DNA from: Sophora flavescens
Taxonomy: Eukaryota > Streptophyta > Magnoliopsida > Fabales > Fabaceae
Assembly: GCA_030762895.1 (NCBI GenBank)
Contig: CM061069.1
Location: 85,073,548 to 85,137,547 of the forward strand
DNA: 64,000 nt
Direction of reading: 5' to 3'
The notes under the pieces were generated by a model that did not search any database, was not told where the DNA came from, and was given only the letters and a program-made list of their open reading frames with translations. How positions within the stretch are numbered: the first letter of the stretch is position 1; every line of letters starts with the position of its first letter. Below are positions 45,859-55,669 of the stretch, one piece after another. The translations under genes were made by a program, and so were the position numbers.

Positions 45859-46644
45859 TCAAGAAAAGATTATTCCATAAGTTCTATAATTGCCTACATT
45901 CGGCTTATTGCTTCTCAAATCCATTGCTATAATTGCCCTAAAAATTGGTCCTACTATCATCTTTCTCACTTGAATGGTGATCATGTTGAAGTAAGTTGAA
46001 GGATCAAAGTTGGCTATATCATTGTTTGACCATCCGACACCTGACCCATCTCCATCGGACACATCAATGCCCACTGGGTCAAACATTTCCAAAATTGTGC
46101 TCGGGTCCATGGAAAAGTCCAACCCAAAAGAAGAATCTGGTTGTGCTAAGGCTGGTTGTAGTGTCCCAACTTCAGGCACTAGGCCATACCCAAGCCCATC
46201 ATTATTAAGGCTTTGACCCCAACTTAAGCCATCCAATCCTTTCGTTTTTTGCGAATCAATCACACCCTTACTGTATGTAATGAGGTCACCTTCAACTTTG
46301 TGATAAAGTTGGAGGAAAATAGTAAGAAGTTCAACATAGTTGCCAAAGCCAAGATTCTCCATTGCCCACAACAAGTTTTCTGCTTGTAGAGTTCTCCTAC
46401 ACTCACTTTGGCTTCGCTCTTTGGCCTTTTGAGTTATGACGCTGATGAACCTGGAAGCGCATTTTGAAATTACCATCTTGACATCGTTAGATATTTTTGC
46501 ATTTGATGGAAGCCCTTTTCGCATGACTTTCGTCACAGTTGCAATTCCTATGGTATCTCTATCTGGCATAGCCAATTGGGGAACAGGGTCATTGTCATTT
46601 GAGTTGCTTGAACTTGGATTTCCTTTGTTTGCAGATGAATTCAT
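45859..46644 (-). CDS. NF-YB-like (HAP3/CBF-A) histone-fold transcription factor subunit
   Basis: Encodes 261 residues from the ATG at 46644. Residues about 26-118 form the NF-YB histone fold: 'MPDRDTIGIATVTKVMRKGLP', 'NAKISNDVK', 'CASRFISVITQKAKE', 'RRTLQAENLLWAMENLGFGNY'. NF-YB pairs with NF-YC and then NF-YA to bind CCAAT boxes in the nucleus. The tail (120-261) is acidic and Asp/Ser-rich, like a transcription-activating region. The fold is divergent from canonical members: the usual QECVSEFISF is SKCASRFISV. No stops interrupt it. The frame is also open upstream to an ATG at 46719 inside the retrotransposon LTR. I prefer 46644 because 46645-46676 would have been 5' UTR before the insertion. 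It may be a single-exon gene. Confidence 0.85.
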   Translation of the reverse strand: MNSSANKGNPSSSNSNDNDPVPQLAMPDRDTIGIATVTKVMRKGLPSNAKISNDVKMVISKCASRFISVITQKAKERSQSECRRTLQAENLLWAMENLGFGNYVELLTIFLQLYHKVEGDLITYSKGVIDSQKTKGLDGLSWGQSLNNDGLGYGLVPEVGTLQPALAQPDSSFGLDFSMDPSTILEMFDPVGIDVSDGDGSGVGWSNNDIANFDPSTYFNMITIQVRKMIVGPIFRAIIAMDLRSNKPNVGNYRTYGIIFS

Positions 46645-46671
46645 TGTTGGTTGCACATGGTTTGATTCTAA

Positions 46672-46676
46672 ACACC
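46672..46676. repeat. Target site duplication ACACC, left
   Basis: ACACC directly before the LTR start, matched by ACACC at 59881-59885 directly after the other LTR. The 5-bp length is standard for Ty3/gypsy integration. Confidence 0.9.
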
Positions 46677-47879
46677 TGTTGACGCTGGTTTTTTGTTTGG
46701 TGTCCAAAATCCTTGTCACAAATAATTTTAAGATCAGACGAGTGTAGGGACGGACGAGTTATGCGGTAATCTCGTAAGGATGTGTACGCGTGTCTGCCAA
46801 GTACGAATTTGACAAATCAGTCAAATATGCTGAATACTGGCAAGGACTTGAAGGAATATTTATATGATACTTTAATTTGATAGGAAAAGTTGCTTCCTTA
46901 AGTAAGAACGACTTCCTTCTTGAATTTATAAAGATTCATGGATTTGAAGGAAAACTTACAAATTGCAGGAAAATTAGAGGAAAACGAATAAGGAACATGA
47001 AATTAAAGGAAAGCAGTAAATAGCAGGAAATTTAAAGGAAAGCGATAAATTTCAGGAATTGAAATGGTTGAAAAGTAAAAGAAAGCATTTAAAGTGCAGA
47101 AAGTTAAAATAAAACAAGTAAACGGCGTGAAAGAAATGAAGAGCATATAAAAGGAACTTGGATAAAGAACATGAAAGGAATGCTGAAAGTAAAGAAGAAC
47201 ATGTAAAGAAAGATTAAATAACCAGTACTGTATTATAAATTGAACTGGAAATAAAAGGATGGAGGGAGTACTTGAGTATAATCCTTAAATCTGCTGTGTG
47301 ATCGAGATATGTAGGATATCGCATCAAGTAACCTCCTCCATTACATCGGAATTAACAGTATTTATAAGCATATGAAATAACTGCCTAAAGAAAACTTCAT
47401 ATCTTAAAAATTGCCACCTGTATGGCAGTTTTGCTATGTTTTAGATTCAAACATTTGACAAGTAAACTTCTCTAACTTGCTGATTCCTTTGAATTGCTTT
47501 ATGCCAACTTGCTTGTTGTCCACGGTTTGGTTGTTTGACAGCTTATCTTGCTGATGCTGTCAACCTTGAAAACTTGGCCATTTCCATACTTTGTCCGTCT
47601 GACAATTCAACTTTGTCGAAAGTTAGGTTTTTACCTTTTTTGTTACTTCTATCTCTCCGTCAGTCAGCTAAGTATATTCATCGGGAATTTTACTGGTGAC
47701 GAATGTGTTTCTTCCTTGACGGCTTTATCTGTCTGACATACCAACTTCTGTCAAATTTTAGTCTGCCAACTCTGCCGAATTCGACTCTTCATAGTGGTTA
47801 TCTGACAATTCTTCCTTCAATTCTTCTGTCATCCTGTCGGAACCTTTTCTGTCAAAAATCCGAAATTCTTCTATTAACA
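46677..47879 (-). repeat. 3' LTR
   Basis: 1203 bp, ending in the 5' leader of the NF-YB gene. It carries TATAAATA on the minus strand at 47359-47366, so it can act as a promoter reading into the gene. Confidence 0.92.
47359..47366 (-). promoter_or_regulatory. LTR TATA box facing NF-YB
   Basis: TATAAATA on the minus strand (the same site is at 59360-59367 in the 5' LTR). A start about 30 bp downstream would give a leader of roughly 650 nt before the retrotransposon/gene junction. Confidence 0.5.
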
Positions 47880-47896
47880 GATGCCCCCCAAATTTT
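47880..47896 (-). other. Polypurine tract
   Basis: The minus strand reads aaatttggggggcatc immediately before the 3' LTR, the expected primer site for plus-strand DNA synthesis. Confidence 0.7.
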
Positions 47897-48226
47897 GCTC
47901 TTCGACGGCTTTGCCCGAAAGAATAGCAAAATTTGAATTTTCAAATCACTAACAATCATCTTAATTTCGGGTTCTTATCCGTTAATTAAACCTTGCTTTT
48001 AATTTCATCCCTACTTAATAGGGACAATCATGACGCCTCAGGTTCCTTGGAATTCGAACCGAAGGTTTTTTATTTTCCTTTAAATGTCAATCACATCAGT
48101 ATTGACTTTCTTCTTTTTATCCTTCCTTCTTCATTAGTAAATCTTTTCTAGAGAAAGATCTTTCATTCTTCCCTCGCAAATCCTTTCTTAAAAGAAATCC
48201 TTTCTTCTTCCCTCGTTCAATCTTCC

Positions 48227-50888
48227 ATGGCCACATCTTCCAGGGTGCCGACCTCAGTACCTCATGCTACAGTCGTTCCTACTAGGGTAGTGGTTCAAGA
48301 CCCACTTTTGGAGGAATCTGAGTTATGGCAAGAATCCAAGGTAATTTACCCTATTCTTGATTCTTTTGTTACTTTAAATCCTCCTGCTGCATTTTTGGGT
48401 CCTTTTGTAGCCAAAAATGAGATTTCTGAGGGTTTACGTAGTTCCTTTCCTTCCGCTAGCTCAGATGAAGCTATTTTATCCTCTTTTACTCCTATTCCCA
48501 TTCATATGTTTAAGAAGAGCAATAGGATTTTCAGAATGCCTCCTGCCACTCGGTTCGATGCCTACATTAATTGGCTTGACCGAATTCAAGCTGAAAAACG
48601 CAATGTATGGGAAGAAGCTGGAATCTTCGAATTTATTCAACTTTCTCGTCATGTTAAACTGGTAGACTTTTCTTTAATAGGAGCATCAGTTTTCTTTTGG
48701 AATAAAACAACAAATAATTTTCATTTTCCTTATGGAATGATGGGTCCGACTTTGTTTGACATGTCGGCTATTACTGGCCTTCGTCCAGATGGCCCCACCA
48801 TGCATTCTGAGGTAGAAATTGAAAATCAAATTGATGTCTATGTGCCGAAGTGTTCTTTTTCCAAATACATAGCAGATTTTAGAGGAGAAGCTCATGATCC
48901 TGTGACGGATACTGAGCACGTAGCCTTTTTGTTTCTTTGGCTATGTGCTTATGTCTTTTGTAGTAAATCTGCTTCTTTGATTGCTTCATATGTTCCTTTA
49001 GCCAATCTTTTGTCGTCTGGTAAAAGAGTAGCATTAGGACAATGTGTCTTAGCCAATCTTTATGATAGCATGAGCATGCTAGTTGACACCGTCAAATCTA
49101 AAAAGAAAACCAATATAGGAGGGCCCCTTTGGCTTCTCCAATTATGGTTAAATGCAGTCTTGGAACGTCAATTTTCATATAAAGCTCCCGCAGATTTGAC
49201 AATCGACACTTATGGCTCCTATCTCTGTTATGTGTCTGCCGAGTCTTTGTCGAGGGATGAAACTGCGAACTTCAAGTTTTACTTTAAAATTTTCCATTCA
49301 CTTTCATCTACCTCTTCAAAGATCAATTTTTCTCCTTTTTCTGACCGGAAATACGGTCCAGAATGGTTTACAAAATTAAGCACCACCATCTCTAAATCCA
49401 ACAAATCCATTTGGACCAAATTTCTTTGTCAGAAAATTCTCTTTGTTGATGGTCCTAATTTCAGAACTCATAGAGTCTACCTCCATTTGCCCAACACTGT
49501 TGCTTGTCAACTCGGCTACTGCCAAGCTATCCCTGCTCCTTATTCGTCAAATCCTGACGAAAATTTTATTGGTGTCAAAGCCCCAACATATGAGCATATT
49601 GTCGACATCAGTGATGCGGAAAAGGTTCGTGGGACTTTTTTACAACCCAATTCATTTTCTACCTTCCACGGAGCTACTCAAAGCTTTCTTGACTGGTGGG
49701 ATGAATACTACTCCAACCACCGTCTAAGTTTAAAGACTTGCTTGAGTTGTATTGAGGACTCCGTGGGTAACAATGATGATTCTCCTCTGCAGGAACAGGA
49801 TCCAGCAACCAAAACTCAAGGTGAACTTCAGAAAGAAATTCGAGCCTTTGAAAATTTTTATAAAATCAAATGGAATCCTTTGAGACCATTTGATATGGTT
49901 CGTCATGTCAATAGTGTTTTACTTGAAGCCAAAAGGAAGCATGATAATAAGGAATCTGAAAGGCTTGCCATGTATAGGAGTATTCCCAACATGACCAGGG
50001 AATACTTAAACAGTTTAAAGGCCCCTTTTCCTAAGCCAGTGCCTATTCCTTGTGCCCCTTTTGGTTTAGCTGATTTACACCCAGGAAAACCGTCGAAAGG
50101 AGGTAACTTTTTCTTTTTGGACAGCGTGAGTGCTTACGTTGACCCTTTTGAAAAACCAAATCCAGTTACCTTCGCTCGTCGGTTTCTTCAATCTGATGAC
50201 GACTTTGGATTCCATTCAAGAATTCTAAATTGTATTTCAGGTATTCATTTATCAAATAACTTATTTTTCTTTTCTTTCCGGCTGACAATCAACTTATTTA
50301 CGTCGTTATTGACAGCCATTCCTCTTGATCAACCCCTCCCTGGTAAATCTAAGTCTGATGTACTGTCGGGAGAAGCTTCTGAAGACGATGATGAACCCGT
50401 CATCCCTTTGGTGGCAAAAACTGTCAAGAAGAGTTCACGGCCAGCCAAAGCTTCTGTTTCTGATCCTCAGTCAAAAGGATCCAGAAAAAGAAAAGAGAAA
50501 ACGGCTCCTTCTGACCCCCTTTCCAAGAAATCAATATCTGTCAAGGGTCCTGCAACTGTGACATCATCTGATGCCGTCAAAGTTTCCATTGACTCCAAAA
50601 TTCAGGATGTTATGACTAGTTCCTCTAACACTTCGCCCTCCAATCAATCCAAGGTAACAGTCTAATCTAATTTATCAAGTTATATCCTTTTGCTCATATG
50701 CCTTCTTTTCTTGACAGAAAAGCATATCTGTTGAGACTATCCTGGTTACCGAGAAATCGAGTGCTGATGTTGACTTGATGTCTTCAGATTCTAATCTGGT
50801 ACTTCCGTTAATCCTGTCATTTTCCTTTATTTGTCAATTTGTACTTCTAACATTGTCGGTTTGTATTCCTTCAAGTACTTGCCATTAA
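48227..50888 (+). CDS. Antisense plant mobile domain (PMD, MAIN-like) gene inside the retrotransposon
   Basis: Opposite in direction to gag-pol, between integrase and polypurine tract. Three-exon model: 48227-50240, 50316-50653 and 50718-50888, with GT-AG introns of 75 and 64 bp, giving 840 residues. Unspliced, the frame is open for 812 codons because intron 1 is a multiple of three. The PMD fold starts near residue 115 ('WLDRIQAEKRNVWEEAGIFE'), continues with 'FHFPYGMMGPTLFDMSAITGL' split across about 165-185, and later 'GGPLWLLQLWLNAVLE'. The tail is Ser/Lys-rich with a nuclear-localisation-like RKRKEK. PMD proteins occur as host genes (MAIN/MAIL in Arabidopsis, silencing and genome stability) and in transposons. 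Its 3' end overlaps the pol 3' end by about 60 bp. No inactivating change seen; role here unknown. Confidence 0.8.
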
Positions 50889-51861
50889 TTGACTTGATTG
50901 TCAAGCCATTATTAATATTGACAAGCGCGTAAGCATTTCCAGAAAACACTTTGTCAACTCTAAATGGTCCTTCCCATTTAGGTGACCATTTCCCGTATTC
51001 TCGACAACTTTTATCCATGGGCAATATGACCTTCCAGACTAAATCATCTACCTTGAATGCTTTGAACTTAACTCGACTATCATAAAATCTTGCAATTCTT
51101 TCTTTTTGCCGAATCAAATTCTCCAACGCAACCAATCTGTCATCACTTAATTCATTCAATTCGCCCAAAGATCGCATCCCAATCTTCGGTCAAGAGGCAG
51201 GTCATTTTGCCTTTGAATGCGAGTGGATTGGAGATTGATTTCAACAGGTAATACAGGATCATGCCCATAAGTTAGACGATATGGCGAGGTTCCTGTCGAC
51301 TGTCTGGGTGAATTTCTATATGCCCATAGTACTTGATCAAGGGTATTATGCCAATTTTTAGGTTGTCGGCCCACATGCTTTTTAATAAGATTAATAATAA
51401 TCTTATTTATGGCCTCAACTTGGCCATTTGCTTGTGCATAATATGGTGTAGATGTGAGCATTTTTATATGCCTAGAACTGGCATATTCCACAACTTTCTT
51501 TCCGACAAATACTGACCCTTGATCTGTTGTTAGAGTCTGGGGTATGCCAAACCGACAGATAATGTGGTTTTCAATGAAATCAATTACTTCTTGTTGGGTG
51601 ACTGTTTTGAGACAAATTGCCTCTACCCATTTGGTAAAGTAGTCAACCCCAACTAAAATGAATTGATGTCCTTTTGACGAAGCGGGATGTATCTGGCCAA
51701 TTAAATCTAGAGCCCATCCTCTAAATGGCCAAGGCTTGACAATAGAATGTAATTCACCAGCCGGCACGTTTTGTATATGGCCGTGTTTCTGACATTGTTC
51801 ACAAGACTTGGCAAATAAAATACAATCTTTAACCATAGTTGGCCAATAATATAAACTTCTT
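50827..51861 (-). pseudogene. Integrase of the 13.2-kb element
   Basis: The HHCC start 'HEGICGAHQAG' lies in the preceding frame and is cut by TGA at 51861-51863. From 51836 the core is open: the HHCC cysteines 'CEQCQKHGH', then D44 (ALDLIG), D105 (TTDQGS) and E141 (NGQVEAINK) with 35-residue D-E spacing, counted from 51836. A frameshift near 51165 separates the C-terminal part ('KWSPKWEGPFRVDKVFSGNAYAL'), which ends at 50827. It is catalytically complete in motif terms but not translatable as one protein. Confidence 0.85.
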
Positions 51862-52715
51862 CATAGAACCCATTTCATTTTATCACCTGCCTGATGGGCT
51901 CCACATATACCCTCATGGACTTCTGATAGAGCCAAATAAGCATCTTGCTCACTCAGGCACTTGTGTAGAGTCCTGTCAACGGATTTTCTGTATAACAGTC
52001 CTCCTTGCATCGTGTAATTCAATGCCTTATACTTTGTTTTTCTATCTACTTTCTGACTTGGATTTTCCAAATACTCGATTATTGGCGACCTCCAGTCATC
52101 AGGCAGAATTACATCATTAACTAAAATATCTCTTTCTTTTAATGGATACAACAATTCTCTGATTTCCATTAGTGTCGACAGAGTCTTTTGAGATATTTTA
52201 TATCCTGAGGCTATCTGAGCCAACTCATTAGCTTCTTGATTCAAGTTTCTGGGAATGTACTGAATAATTACGTCATCAAATTTTTTCATCAACTTGTTAG
52301 CTACGATACAATATTTTGACAAATTGTAACTAACACATTTATATTCTTGTGTGAGTTGTTTGATGACTAATTGAGAATCCCCAAAAATATGCACATTTCG
52401 TGCTTTTAATTCTATCAATATTTCCAATCCGACAATCAAAGCTTCATATTCAGCTTCGTTGTTGGAACATGTATATTTAAGTTCAAACATGAACTTTGTA
52501 GGAATTCCTTGTGGGGTCACAATTAGGATTCCTATTCCACTACCTCCTTGATGCCTTGATCCGTCAAAATAGAGTTTCCAAGGTAGTAAACTGACAACAT
52601 TTATTTCTGGCACATCCAGTCCTGGATGGTTTACCAGAAAGTCAGCTATTGCTTGTCCTTTGATGACTTTAGTGGCACGTATTGTAAAGAATACTCTGAT
52701 AAAGCAATGGTCCAC
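51862..52715 (-). pseudogene. Archaeal-type RNase H and linker of the 13.2-kb element
   Basis: A 284-codon frame with the acidic residues D51 ('LYFDGSRHQGGSG'), E89 ('NNEAEYEALIVGL') and D113 ('FGDSQLVIKQL'). This is the second RNase H that places the element in the Tat lineage. It is linked to RT by a frameshift near 52690, and its end carries the N-terminal zinc finger half of integrase before the TGA stop. Confidence 0.85.
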
Positions 52716-54352
52716 TTGCCAATTCGTCCATTAAGGATTGGTTTTGACAACATATACTTTATTACATCAGTCTTGGAAATAACTAATACATGACATGGCA
52801 TCATATAATATTTGAGTTTTGTACAAGAAAAATATAATGCTAGACATAACTTCTCTATTGCACTATATCTTCCCTCAGCATCGTTTAGGACTCTACTTAG
52901 ATAATATACAGCCCTTTCAACATTGTCATCGTCATCCTGGGCTAATAAACATCCTATAGTGGCCTCTGATGCTGATATGTACAACTTCAACGGTCGACAG
53001 GGCACTGCAGGCATCATGACCGGTGGACTGACTAGATACTGCTTAATCTGGTCAAAAGCTTCTTGGTGACAAGGTTCCCAAATGAAGCTTTGTTCTGATT
53101 TCAACTTGACTAGTGGTGCAAATACTCTTGTCCTTCCTGACAGATTTGATATGAATCTTCTGAGAAAGTTAACCTTCCCTAAGAAGGATTGTAGCTCTTT
53201 CTTATTTGTCGGCGCGGAGGCTTCCATGACTGCTTTAGCTTTATTCTTGTCTACCTCGATTCCTTTTTTGTGGACCAGGAATCCTAAGAATTTTGCAGCC
53301 GACACTCCGAAACTACACTTCTCTGGGTTCATTTTGAGATTATGCTTTCTCATTCTGTCAAATCCTTGCCTCAGATGCTCCAAATGGTCATCTTTGGTCT
53401 TGGACTTAACGACCACATCATCAATATATACTTCTACAAATTTTCCAATAACATCATGGAAAATTGTATTCATTGCTCGTTGATAGGTGGCCCCTGCATT
53501 TTTTAAACCGAAAGGCATGACAATCCATTCATATGTCCCAATTGCTCCTGGACATTTGAAGGCAGTCTTTGACACATCTTCTTCGGCTATAAAGATTTGA
53601 TTATATCCTTCATGGCCATCCATACAACTTAAAATCTCATTTCCTGATGCTGAGTCGACAAGCATGTCGGCTATAGGCATCGGATATTCATCTTTGGGGG
53701 TAGCCATATTCAAATTTCTGAAATCTATGCATACCCTCATCTTGCCATTCTTTTTAATAACGGGGACTACATTAGAGAGCCAATCGACATACCTGGTTGT
53801 TCGTATGAACTTGGCTTTAAGCAGTCTTTGTACTTCCTCTTTGATTTTATGTACCACCTCTGGAGCAAACCGTCTGCTTGCTTGTTTAACAGGCTTGCAA
53901 TCCTCCCTTAGTGGTAGGCGATGTTCAACAAGATCCCTGCTTAAACCAGGCATTTCGTCATAGTCCCATGCAAAGCAATCTTTGTACTCTGCTATTAATC
54001 CGACAAGTTTTCGTTTGTAATCCTCCGGCAGAAAAGCATTGACAAAAATGGGCATTTTCTTTTCTTCTGTCCCCAAATTTATTTCTTCCAAAGGATCCTC
54101 TACTTCCACATTTTGTTTGACTTCGGCTCCTCTTTCAAAACCCAAAGGGCCGTCGTCAATTATACAATCCGCCAATACACTCTCTTGAGTGTGTACTTCT
54201 TTGTCGGCTAGATAGGCCGACAATCTCCTCAAGTGGGTCTCAAGACTCATTGTCGGATTCTGGCCGAGTCTTGTCGGCCTTGTCCTGTATTGTAACTCCA
54301 AACTGGCTAAAAAGGCTTGCTTCCAATGTATCCTTGTTAATAACCCCTTCAA
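52646..54352 (-). CDS. Reverse transcriptase-RNase H of the 13.2-kb element
   Basis: A 568-codon open frame. RT: 'KNGKMRVCIDFRNLN' (about 200-215), 'LSCMDGHEGYNQI' with first Asp (about 245), 'FGLKNAGATYQRAM', Y-I-D-D at 309-312, then 'LGFLVHKKGIEVDKNK'. RNase H: 'LKLYISASEATIGCLLAQ', 'YYLSRVLNDAEGRYSAIEK'. All catalytic blocks are present. It copies element RNA into DNA. The internal Met at 54352 is not a real start, since RT is normally part of Gag-Pol. The frame is shifted from protease upstream and from the second RNase H downstream. Confidence 0.88.
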   Translation of the reverse strand: MKGLLTRIHWKQAFLASLELQYRTRPTRLGQNPTMSLETHLRRLSAYLADKEVHTQESVLADCIIDDGPLGFERGAEVKQNVEVEDPLEEINLGTEEKKMPIFVNAFLPEDYKRKLVGLIAEYKDCFAWDYDEMPGLSRDLVEHRLPLREDCKPVKQASRRFAPEVVHKIKEEVQRLLKAKFIRTTRYVDWLSNVVPVIKKNGKMRVCIDFRNLNMATPKDEYPMPIADMLVDSASGNEILSCMDGHEGYNQIFIAEEDVSKTAFKCPGAIGTYEWIVMPFGLKNAGATYQRAMNTIFHDVIGKFVEVYIDDVVVKSKTKDDHLEHLRQGFDRMRKHNLKMNPEKCSFGVSAAKFLGFLVHKKGIEVDKNKAKAVMEASAPTNKKELQSFLGKVNFLRRFISNLSGRTRVFAPLVKLKSEQSFIWEPCHQEAFDQIKQYLVSPPVMMPAVPCRPLKLYISASEATIGCLLAQDDDDNVERAVYYLSRVLNDAEGRYSAIEKLCLALYFSCTKLKYYMMPCHVLVISKTDVIKYMLSKPILNGRIGKWTIALSEYSLQYVPLKSSKDKQ

Positions 54353-54963
54353 TGGTAGTTATCGGCTTCACATTTGGAGAATACATCCGGAAATCAATAT
54401 GTGATTGCTGAGCATAGCAAGCACTATCGTCTGCCTCCACAATCTCCACTTGATCTTGTTCATTCCACAAAATCACCTTCTGATGTACCGTTGATGGAAC
54501 TGCCCCTACAGCATGGATCCCATCCCTGCCAAGCAAAATGTTGTAGCTTGACTTGGCTGGAATTATGACGAACAATGTCATTCTTTCGACAGTGCCAATT
54601 TGTATGTTTAATAAAGTGACACCATCCGACGGAGATGTTTTGCCACTGAAGTCAGTGACAACCATATCAGTTGGGATTAGATCTCGATCGATCCTTTCCT
54701 AACTTTTTAAACATCGCTCTAGGCATCAAGTTTACAGCAGGCGCCTCTCCGTCAATTAAGACCCTATTGGTGGGTCTTCCATCAATTATAGCCTTCACAT
54801 GTAAAGGCCTTAAATGATTTTTCTGTTCGTCGGTAGGTTTCTCCAACTGGGACACGTTGTCGAATACAGTAACTAAATTTTCTTGAACACACATCCAGTG
54901 GTCACTTGGGTCTCCTGCATTATTGACGACATCATCGCTGCCATCATGAGGGATCAAACTCAA
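54240..54963 (-). pseudogene. Aspartic protease of the 13.2-kb element, frameshifted
   Basis: The first frame (54963-54667) has the active-site area 'RVLIDGEAPAVNLMP', slightly off the family's D-G-G-A-A-V-N form. A frame change near 54670 leads to 54665-54240 with 'FVIIPAKSSYNILLGRDGIHA', the C-terminal half. The two frames together cover a full retropepsin but not in one reading frame. Separation of protease from RT by a frame change is also how spliced Ogre elements look, so an intron here cannot be excluded. Confidence 0.7.
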
Positions 54964-55669
54964 AATATCCTTCGTATTCTGTCGGGATGAAAGAAATCAA
55001 ACCTATCTTCATTCTCATTCCAGGCTCCAGTATAATTTCATTGTCTGGATCCTCATCCAGGAATGCACCTCCGACTGTTCTGCCGTGATTTCTTTTTAAA
55101 TCACTCTCGTCATCTGACCCTGACCTATCTGACAAAGGCCGGGCAATTACGGCACCACAGTTGTCTAATGCTTCCATGATATCGGCCCAATCCTCATTCT
55201 GGTCGTCCATGTCCATGGCTCCACTGACGTTTATGTCATCATTCGGATCATTCAATGCTTCAATGACAGCATCAAATGACAACTCCTCTTTGGTTAAATC
55301 GCATTCAGGCTTGAACGTAGTCAGTTGTTGCTCTTCTATTCTGGCCTCAACTTTCTTCTCGAGCCCCGCAACCTTCTCCATTTCTGTCAGCCCGACAGGC
55401 CATTTGCCTCTTGGTTTTACTGGTGAGGATGCTTGGCCTGAAGTCTTCTTTTCTATGAAAACCTGGGATGCAGGTTTACTTTGCTTGGTCTGATTACTGG
55501 GTTTCTTGACATCAGCTTCCATGGGGTGATTTACTATTACGCTCTTCATCTTGGTATCTCCCCTCTTATCAACTTTGTTGTCAGTTGTAGCAACCAAACA
55601 ACCAGCATCGTGGGTAGGCATCTCTTTTATAAGGACGCCTCCCTGTTTGGCAAGTTTCTTTTCGAGCAC
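54944..55669 (-). pseudogene. Gag-protease linker of the 13.2-kb element
   Basis: 241 codons, Lys/Glu/Asp-rich, with no catalytic motif, corresponding to the long spacer between Gag and protease in Tat elements. It is joined upstream by a one-base slip near 55670 ('RLQRLKQ' in the previous frame, 'VLEKKLAKQ' here) and downstream by another near 54960. Confidence 0.6.

Noticed and set aside
53082..53963. Plus-strand open frames opposite RT
   Set aside because: Shadow frames of the strongly supported minus-strand RT.
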